Shown: one piece after another, positions 6,766-11,971 of the stretch | Numbering within the stretch: position 1 is the first letter of the stretch | Layout of the letters: every line of letters begins with the position of its first letter | NCBI GenBank assembly: GCA_023228445.1 | Contig: JALOBD010000063.1 | Coordinates: 1 to 11,971, forward strand | Direction: 5' to 3' | DNA: 11,971 nucleotides | Source of the DNA: Sphaerochaeta sp. | GTDB lineage: Bacteria > Spirochaetota > Spirochaetia > Sphaerochaetales > Sphaerochaetaceae | Notes under the pieces: generated by a model | What the model saw: only the letters and a program-made list of their open reading frames with translations | Told to the model about the DNA's origin: nothing | Database searches by the model: none | Position numbers and translations under genes: made by a program

Positions 6766-7680
6766 TCACAGATATATAGGATTACTATAAGCCGTACGGC
6801 CTGCCTCGTCAATGCACTCAACCCGGACGTACCGTTTGTTGCGTCGAAGGGGAGCGGTGAACTCGGTGATACCTGCCCCGAGTCTGCGCACAAAATTCCC
6901 CTCCTCTCCCTTGAAGACGATCCGTTGCACCGGGGAGCAGGAGACGTGGACCACGCCATCCTCGACAAAGAAGTCATGGATTACAGGCCCTCCACTTGCG
7001 TAGAAGTGGCCCGCCTCCAATGCGGCGATGATGGCCTCGTGGCTGCGTTGCGATGCCTTGACCATCACCCAGCCTCCGAAACTGTCGCACTCAAAATGGT
7101 CGAACGGCCACCCGGGGCTTGTGGTGTAGCCATTGTGGTTATCATCGGTGGCCAAGCCCCACCACCCTTTGCCATTGCGCAGCCCCGCATCCCAAAAGTA
7201 CGCGTTCTCTCCGACCCGGTCGTGGTACTCGGTGCCATAGTTGAGCACCTCCAGCGCGAAGAAGCAGTCATACCCCTCCACATCCCGATACTCCAGGCGC
7301 GACCAGTCGGGGTGGTTGAGCATGATGAGGTACCCTTGCCGTGCCCGTTCGATGAAGCGGCGCGTCGCCTCGTCATCGGCGACATCGAACTCCTCCCCGT
7401 TGTGAAAGAGGCTCTGCTCTCCCTTCTGGTAGAAGTTGATGTGGGCCCGTTTCCCGTTGAGATAGCAGGTCAGCTCGAAGCCCGGGATGAGGATCAGGCC
7501 CTCATGGTGGTATCGTGCGTAGATGTTGTGGTCAGTGAGTGAGAAGAAATCATATCCACGTGCGCGATACCCCTCGAGGACCTGCTCTGGGGCGAGGTCG
7601 CCGTCGGAGACGGTGGAGTGGGCGTGGAGGTTACCCTTCAGCCAGTGCCCTTGGGATGGGACAAAGTCTTTGTATGCCAT
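6766..7680 (-). CDS. PHP-domain metallohydrolase, CehA/McbA-like
   Basis: Predicted cytoplasmic metal-dependent hydrolase, 304 aa. The PHP motifs are all visible: H19-x-H21 in NLHAHSTVSDG with D26, H51 in SLTDHN, E69 in GFEL, H80, H123 in NHPDW and D180-x-H182 in ATDDNH. After the PHP barrel, a C-terminal beta-rich segment of about 80 residues (from about 225) fits CehA/McbA-type members. Family members hydrolyse phosphoesters or other esters; the substrate here is unknown. Position between a sugar-binding protein and a LacI regulator suggests removal of a substituent from, or processing of, an imported saccharide. I prefer ATG 7680 to the in-frame GTG at 7686, because AAGGAG (7690-7695) is 9 nt from the ATG but only 3 nt from the GTG. 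It starts 25 nt after the binding-protein stop. Confidence 0.88.
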   Translation of the reverse strand: MAYKDFVPSQGHWLKGNLHAHSTVSDGDLAPEQVLEGYRARGYDFFSLTDHNIYARYHHEGLILIPGFELTCYLNGKRAHINFYQKGEQSLFHNGEEFDVADDEATRRFIERARQGYLIMLNHPDWSRLEYRDVEGYDCFFALEVLNYGTEYHDRVGENAYFWDAGLRNGKGWWGLATDDNHNGYTTSPGWPFDHFECDSFGGWVMVKASQRSHEAIIAALEAGHFYASGGPVIHDFFVEDGVVHVSCSPVQRIVFKGEEGNFVRRLGAGITEFTAPLRRNKRYVRVECIDEAGRTAYSNPIYL

Positions 7681-7705
7681 ACTCACCGTCTCCTTCAGCG
7701 TCTTG

Positions 7706-9229
7706 TTACTTCACGAACTTGTCGTAGTATGCACCACGCTCATCAAGGACCTGCTGCAGCTTGTTGTCAAGCAGCTTCTTGTACTGCTCACTGTAGACCT
7801 CTTCGAACTTGCCTTCCGGTGCATTCATCACCTTGAAGACCATCTCGACGATCAAGGTCTGCAAGAGCGGGACATACTGGTCGCTTGGAAGCGCTGCGCC
7901 GATGAGGTAGGCATCGTAGAAGCGGTTCTTGTCGTAGCGGATGTCGAACTCCGCCTCAAAGTACTCCATCGGAACGTGGGGGAACTCGCCCTTGCGGTTC
8001 TCGAGGAAGTTCTCCTTGCCGAAGAACGGGGTACGGGTGAGCATATCCAAATCGCCGCCGCTGGCGAATCCCATCGCCTTCAGCTCATCCTTGGACTTGA
8101 GCACCGGGATACCCTTCTCGTTGATGGTGCTACCCTCACCGAAGATGAAGTACTCGAGGTTCAGGGCGTTCTCACGCTTTGAGATCCACGAGAAGTACTT
8201 CATGATGGCATCGATCTTCTTCTCCGAGGCCTTCGGGACGTAGGCGTAGTTGGAGACCGGCTGGGCCGAGGGGATCAGGTGGTTGCCATCGGCATCCTCA
8301 AGGGTGTCGACCGGCCACATCTGGTAGCCAGGAATCGTGCTGTAGGCGTGGAGGGCTTCATCCCCATCGCTGTTCAACAGGAAGACGACTTTGCCGCTGG
8401 CCAGGCTCTGATTATACCTCGTCTCATCCACATCGACTGCGAAGTCGCGGGGGATGATACCATCAAGGACGAAGCGGTTGAGCTGGCGCAGGCCCTCCTT
8501 TCCACCGGGCTTGAGGACGTTGGTGAAGGTCGGTTCATACTGGTAGTTGATCCGCTCATCGGCCCTGCTGGTGTAGGAGAGGATGAAGTTGGTGTACTTG
8601 CCGTCGGTGATCTTGCCGCCGAATGCGTAGGGGATCATATCCGGATACGCCTTCTTCGCCGCATAGAGGACCGTGATGAGCTCATCGCGGGTGGTCGGCA
8701 TCTTCATGCCCATCGCCTCGACGATGTCCTTGCGGATGTACTGGTTGTGTGACCGACCGTAGATCTCGAAGATCCTCGGCAGTGCATACTGCTTGCCCTC
8801 GAACTGGGTCTGCAACAGTGCGGTCTCCGCCTTGCCCAACCACTCGGGATCGAGACGGTTGACGTAGGGGGCGAGGTCGATCAAGCCACCTTGGCTGCCG
8901 TAGGTCGCCACGCGCTCCTTGTCGTACGTCATGATGACATCCGGGGCATTGCCGGCAGCCAGCATCGAGTTGACCGTGTTGTCGGCGCCACTGCGGACAA
9001 TTGGGACAAAGGTGACGCGCACCCCATCCGGCTCGAGGTTGCTGTTGATCCAGCGGGTGAGGCGGTTGTTCACCGTCGAATCCCCACCGGGATACTCATT
9101 GCCCCGTTCATAGACCATCACTTTGATCTCGGTGATGTCCTTCGCTGCGCCCTTCTCGCTGACGGCAGCACTGAAGAGCATCGTTGCAGCGAGCAACAGA
9201 CTCAAAACGACTACTAATGTTCTTTTCAT
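7706..9229 (-). CDS. ABC transporter sugar-binding protein (family 1 type)
   Basis: Exported solute-binding component of an ABC importer, 507 aa, the size usual for oligosaccharide binders. The N-terminus has a basic start (MKR), a hydrophobic stretch (about residues 4-20) and a small-residue cleavage region (SAAVSEKG). There is no lipobox Cys, so it is predicted to be secreted or periplasmic rather than a classical lipoprotein. The mature part shows the fold's landmarks: MLAAGNAPDVIMTYD, GLIDLAPYV, LPRIFEIYGR, RKDIVEAMGMKMPTTRDEL and YFSWISKRENALNLEYFIFGEG. No permease or ATPase gene is in the window. The ligand is inferred to be a saccharide released by the upstream lyase-like enzymes. ATG 9229 is the only sensible start, yet the strong AAGGAGG (9254-9260) is 24 nt away, with a hairpin exactly in between. 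Confidence 0.92.
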   Translation of the reverse strand: MKRTLVVVLSLLLAATMLFSAAVSEKGAAKDITEIKVMVYERGNEYPGGDSTVNNRLTRWINSNLEPDGVRVTFVPIVRSGADNTVNSMLAAGNAPDVIMTYDKERVATYGSQGGLIDLAPYVNRLDPEWLGKAETALLQTQFEGKQYALPRIFEIYGRSHNQYIRKDIVEAMGMKMPTTRDELITVLYAAKKAYPDMIPYAFGGKITDGKYTNFILSYTSRADERINYQYEPTFTNVLKPGGKEGLRQLNRFVLDGIIPRDFAVDVDETRYNQSLASGKVVFLLNSDGDEALHAYSTIPGYQMWPVDTLEDADGNHLIPSAQPVSNYAYVPKASEKKIDAIMKYFSWISKRENALNLEYFIFGEGSTINEKGIPVLKSKDELKAMGFASGGDLDMLTRTPFFGKENFLENRKGEFPHVPMEYFEAEFDIRYDKNRFYDAYLIGAALPSDQYVPLLQTLIVEMVFKVMNAPEGKFEEVYSEQYKKLLDNKLQQVLDERGAYYDKFVK

Positions 9230-9237
9230 AGTCTTGC

Positions 9238-9260
9238 GTCGGTATTTTCCGACCCTCCTT
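9238..9260 (-). promoter_or_regulatory. Split ribosome-binding site with intervening hairpin
   Basis: On the - strand, AAGGAGG (9260-9254) is directly followed by GTCGG-AAAATA-CCGAC (9253-9238), a 5-bp stem with a 6-base loop, and then 8 nt to the ATG at 9229. Linear spacing is 24 nt, too long for normal initiation. If the hairpin folds, the effective spacing is 8 nt, close to optimal. No other in-frame start codon lies nearer the Shine-Dalgarno. Confidence 0.55.
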
Positions 9261-9269
9261 ACGTATTCT

Positions 9270-9287
9270 TAAGGTGCACGCACCTTA
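9270..9287 (-). other. Intercistronic 18-bp palindrome/hairpin
   Basis: TAAGGTGC-AC-GCACCTTA (as read on the + strand) is a perfect 8+2+8 inverted repeat. On the transcript it makes a stem of 7-8 bp that includes the stop codon of the heparinase-like gene and ends 10 nt before the Shine-Dalgarno of the binding-protein gene. There is no T-run, so it is not a typical terminator. It could be an RNA stability or processing element, which would suit higher expression of the binding protein, or a DNA operator. Confidence 0.5.
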
Positions 9288-11573
9288 GGTTCCCATTCTT
9301 TGGAAACGGGTAAATGAGCCCGCCTCCTCCTCAGTCGCCACCCGAAGCACCCAGCAGTTGGTCCTTCCATGGGAGACCAACTCATGACCGGCAAATGGAC
9401 CGGTTTCAGTGGCTGTCAGGCCGTTCTCAGCAAAGATTTCAACGTAGACCGTCCCCTTGCGCATGAACCACCGCTGGGGACCTCTGATCACTTCATCGAA
9501 GCGGTCGATCGGCACATAGGCGTGGGTAAAATCGACCTCCCCGTACACCAGATCGAAGGAGAGGGTGACGGTACTTCCCTCCTGATGTACGCATGGGATG
9601 GTCCCGTTGCCGGCAAAGTAGGCGGGCCGGCCACTGCCGAAGGGGGCATATTCGCCAGGGTGGTTGATCCAGATCTGAGTATCGACATCGCCGATCATCA
9701 GGTGCACCATATGCTCCTGCAACCCCGCTCGCGCTGGCCCCTCCCATTGGGCGCTGGCAAGGATGTAGTGGTGACTCTTCATCACCTTCAACGGGATGTT
9801 GCACGCCGTCGCTGTCGATACAACGAGGGTGGGCTCGCCTCGCCGGTACTGCTCGATGATCAGCTGGGGTACCTCGTAGGAGCTGAGGGCGAAGAGCGTG
9901 GTCGCATAGGTGTGGTGATTGAGATACCCCTGGCCAAAGGCGATGAAGTTGATGGCAGACGCCTCGCCGACCCGGCATCCGATGAGGTTCTTGAAGTACG
10001 TGCGCCCGTAGGTGGAGGCCATCACACCGCGGTAGCTGTTGATCGCCATGATGGAGAAGGTCTCTGCAAGCGCCCGGGCAGCCAGGGCTCTGATCTCATC
10101 GTCCTGGGCCAACTCCCTGAGGCTGATGAGGGCGATGAGGTCGATGGGGATGTAGACCGAGGAGTTCCACTCCTCATAGCCATGGGTGAAGAACCGATCG
10201 AACCACGCCACGAGAAGCGCTTTTGCCCGCTTGGCCTGCTCAGCACCACTTCGTCCGCTGGCGGTGAATGTATCGCTGCCAAAGAGCTCTGCGGCGAGCA
10301 GCTGGCCGGCGTGGAAGTTGATGGCATGGTTCTCGCTGAAGAACCACATCACATCAGTGCCGGGTTCATCGTGGTGGTAGCGGTAGGCGAGCAGAACCGC
10401 CTTCATCCGTTGCAGCAGTGCCGGCGGGAAGAGGCGCTGCTCCACGCCACGGTGATAGGCCCACACCAACGCACAGAGACGGAAGTCGGAGCAGTCGTAG
10501 CGCAGTTCCATTCGGATCAATTCATCGTTGAGGATCTTCAGCCAGCAGGCCTCCTCATACCCCAAGAGTGCCATGGCGAGGCCACGTTGCAAGGAGTCGA
10601 CGCCGTGTGTGGCGATGAAGGCGAGTGCTTGGGCTTTGCGTTCGCTGATGAGGGGTGCCGGCTCGGTGATGAGAGCGTGGTCGTAGTACTCGAACTCCAA
10701 GAGCTTGGAGAGGGTGACCGCCCCGATGGTGAGCGAGAGGTTCACTTGGGCCATCCCGACCTGGCCGGCAAAGAGATCGGGCAGGACGCAGGTTCTCTCC
10801 CCTGCCCTGATGGCCAGTCTTGTCGTTGTGCTGCGTCGCTTCAGATGGGCATCGGTGAGCGTAGCGGTGACACCAAGGTCGAGGTGTTCAACGGCTTCCT
10901 GTTCAAAGCGGAGGGTGATGGGCCGCTGTCCATCGTAGTTGAAGCGGTCACTCGAGGCCGAGGAGAGGAAACTCCTGGCCTCCTCGACTCGCACAGGGTC
11001 GATGTCATCCTCGATGGTCACCTCGATCGGGGTGTCTCCCTCCAGGTATTGCAGGTGGACGAAGAGCTGGGTGTCACGCTCTGCGTAGTCGTCGACGGTG
11101 ATGGAAAGCCGCCGCTTCTCCTTGCCCACCACCAGAGAGAGGTCATGGCTCGTCGCCTGGTTGCGCCGGTACTCACAGAAGTTGAGGATAGTCTGCGAAG
11201 CGAAGGTCACCTCAAGCGCACTGGCGCTGGTGAGGCGAAGGAGAATCGGTGCACTCTCTTGGCTGCTGAGGTCGACCACCACCGAGAAGCGCAGCGCAAG
11301 CGGGCGCTTGAAGAAGGCGCTGTACTCGATGCGCTCGCTCTCCATCGGCCAGTGGACCGTATACGGCCCATCGATGGCCCCAAGGTGGCCTCTAGCCTGC
11401 TGTTCCCCTTCGTATTGGCGCCTGGCAGGGGAGATGATGTCGCTCCAGAGCACAGGACCCTCCTCTACCAGATCGTAGGGGGCGGGCGTTGGGGTATAGC
11501 GGGTCTTTTTCAGCGCCGAGACCATGGCGATGGGGATGGCCTGGCCGCGTTGGACGGAGTAGGTGTAGCTCAT
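9285..11573 (-). CDS. Heparinase II/III-like protein, putative glycan-cleaving enzyme
   Basis: A 762-aa protein, probably a polysaccharide lyase or hydrolase. N-terminal part (about 1-300) is beta-rich with no signal peptide. The middle (about 310-560) is helical like an (alpha/alpha) toroid, with WFFSENHAINFH (410-421), GYEEWNSSVYIP (465-476) and STYGRTYFKNLIG (520-532). In heparinase-like enzymes an Asn/His pair and a Tyr from such segments form the active site; N415, H416, Y522, Y526 and H553/H554 are candidates. The C-terminus (about 585-760) is a beta-sandwich with DFTHAYVP and RWFMRKGTVYVEIFAENGL. No exact family or substrate is recognised. The start is ATG 11573: GGGGAGG lies just upstream and the ATG overlaps the previous stop (ATGA). 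An in-frame extension to 11708 would lie wholly inside the preceding gene. Lack of a signal peptide suggests a cytoplasmic enzyme acting on imported oligosaccharide. Confidence 0.7.
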   Translation of the reverse strand: MSYTYSVQRGQAIPIAMVSALKKTRYTPTPAPYDLVEEGPVLWSDIISPARRQYEGEQQARGHLGAIDGPYTVHWPMESERIEYSAFFKRPLALRFSVVVDLSSQESAPILLRLTSASALEVTFASQTILNFCEYRRNQATSHDLSLVVGKEKRRLSITVDDYAERDTQLFVHLQYLEGDTPIEVTIEDDIDPVRVEEARSFLSSASSDRFNYDGQRPITLRFEQEAVEHLDLGVTATLTDAHLKRRSTTTRLAIRAGERTCVLPDLFAGQVGMAQVNLSLTIGAVTLSKLLEFEYYDHALITEPAPLISERKAQALAFIATHGVDSLQRGLAMALLGYEEACWLKILNDELIRMELRYDCSDFRLCALVWAYHRGVEQRLFPPALLQRMKAVLLAYRYHHDEPGTDVMWFFSENHAINFHAGQLLAAELFGSDTFTASGRSGAEQAKRAKALLVAWFDRFFTHGYEEWNSSVYIPIDLIALISLRELAQDDEIRALAARALAETFSIMAINSYRGVMASTYGRTYFKNLIGCRVGEASAINFIAFGQGYLNHHTYATTLFALSSYEVPQLIIEQYRRGEPTLVVSTATACNIPLKVMKSHHYILASAQWEGPARAGLQEHMVHLMIGDVDTQIWINHPGEYAPFGSGRPAYFAGNGTIPCVHQEGSTVTLSFDLVYGEVDFTHAYVPIDRFDEVIRGPQRWFMRKGTVYVEIFAENGLTATETGPFAGHELVSHGRTNCWVLRVATEEEAGSFTRFQRMGT

Positions 11574-11971
11574 GTCCACCTCCCCGGTCCCGAGACCGGC
11601 GCCATCGCCTCGTAGGAGATTCTGCCCCACTGCCAGTCGTCGATGATCACGGCGTTCCCCTCCTCGGTCGGGGTGAGCGTGGTGATCGCACCACAGAACT
11701 CCTCCCACCCGATCTCCCCCTCACCGGCGATGCGGACATACCAGGTGTTGGTAATGCCGCCACTGGTCAGCTCGCGCCCCTCAAGGGAGGCAAAACGCGC
11801 CCCCTCAAGCCCATTGGCAACCCAGATGCCCACGTAACAGCCCTGCCTGCGACCGATGAAGGCTGAGTCGGTCCTCTCTACATCTTCAAACGCTGCTTGG
11901 TCGAGGATCAGGTGGGTGAAGTCAGCTTCGACGTATGGCTGGATACGCTCATGATAGCGGTACGTGATCAC
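11570..11971 (-). CDS. 3' end of a second heparinase-like gene, cut by the window edge
   Basis: The reading frame is open to the edge of the window; the last 133 residues are visible, ending ISYEAMAPVSGPGRWT before TGA. The stretch beginning YVEADFTH aligns without gaps to residues 677-752 of the downstream 762-aa protein (YGEVDFTH...), with about 29 of 76 residues identical by my hand count. Shared features include DFTH, F-[ED]-[ED]-V-x-R, a Y-V-x-I strand, NGL, G-x-E-L-x-S-x-G-x-T-N-x-W and a following E-x-E-x-G. It is therefore the C-terminal beta domain of a tandem paralogue. The stop codon overlaps the next start (ATGA), so the pair should be translationally coupled. The apparent GTG at the very edge is not claimed as a start. 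Confidence 0.75.
   Translation of the reverse strand: MITYRYHERIQPYVEADFTHLILDQAAFEDVERTDSAFIGRRQGCYVGIWVANGLEGARFASLEGRELTSGGITNTWYVRIAGEGEIGWEEFCGAITTLTPTEEGNAVIIDDWQWGRISYEAMAPVSGPGRWT

Noticed and set aside
7681..7686. GTG at 7686 as start of the PHP gene
   Set aside because: It is only 3 nt from the AAGGAG site, whereas ATG 7680 is at the normal 9 nt.
7523..8182. A 219-codon + strand open frame opposite the binding-protein and PHP genes
   Set aside because: It spans the junction of two well-supported - strand genes, including the gap, and its sequence is leucine/valine-rich antisense without motifs.
9369..11615. A 748-codon open frame on the + strand, opposite the heparinase-like gene
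   Set aside because: It mirrors the - strand gene almost exactly, has no recognisable domains and a composition rich in D, G, E, V and R expected from antisense reading of GC-rich codons. The - strand protein has motifs, a paralogue and a ribosome site.
11574..11708. 45-residue N-terminal extension of the 762-aa protein
   Set aside because: It lies wholly inside the preceding gene in another frame, and the ATG at 11573 has a good Shine-Dalgarno and the ATGA coupling arrangement.

Overview
The window reads as chromosomal DNA of a fairly GC-rich free-living or gut bacterium. A spirochaete (Sphaerochaeta-like) is my best guess. The basis is the style of the solute-binding protein signal sequence (hydrophobic core, then AAVSEKG, with no lipobox cysteine) and the mix of a sugar-binding protein, a LacI-type regulator and a PAS-GGDEF-EAL protein. 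No rRNA or other marker gene is present, so this is an inference.

Layout. The left part (1-3259) is on the + strand. It holds an aspartate ammonia-lyase gene (aspA, GTG start at 262) with its own promoter, a ~160-nt leader and a strong intrinsic terminator. A 271-nt spacer follows with a promoter, a structured leader and a possible 29-codon upstream ORF, and then the magnesium channel/transporter gene mgtE. Everything from 3221 to the right edge is on the - strand. A two-PAS GGDEF-EAL protein (5518-3221) converges on mgtE and overlaps its 3' end by 39 bp. Its GGDEF signature is destroyed while its EAL catalytic residues are intact, so it is predicted to degrade c-di-GMP. A ~200-nt spacer with two palindromes separates it from the next gene set.

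The right part (11971-5722, - strand) looks like one glycan-use operon. In transcription order it contains the 3' end of a gene cut by the window edge; a 762-aa heparinase-like (alpha/alpha toroid plus beta-sandwich) protein whose ATG overlaps the previous stop (ATGA); a secreted sugar-binding protein of an ABC importer; a CehA/McbA-type PHP metallohydrolase; and a LacI-family regulator. The visible tail of the cut gene aligns without gaps to the C-terminal beta domain of the 762-aa protein, so the two are tandem paralogues. No ABC permease genes are visible; they probably lie upstream (beyond 11971) or elsewhere. The likely logic is that two related glycan-cleaving enzymes and a metallohydrolase process an unknown poly- or oligosaccharide, the binding protein delivers products to an importer, and the LacI protein senses a product and controls the operon.

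The most unusual points are the paralogous enzyme pair, the hairpin that sits exactly between the Shine-Dalgarno sequence and the start codon of the binding-protein gene, and the structured leader/upstream ORF before mgtE. I see no CRISPR array, tRNA, rRNA, insertion sequence or phage gene.
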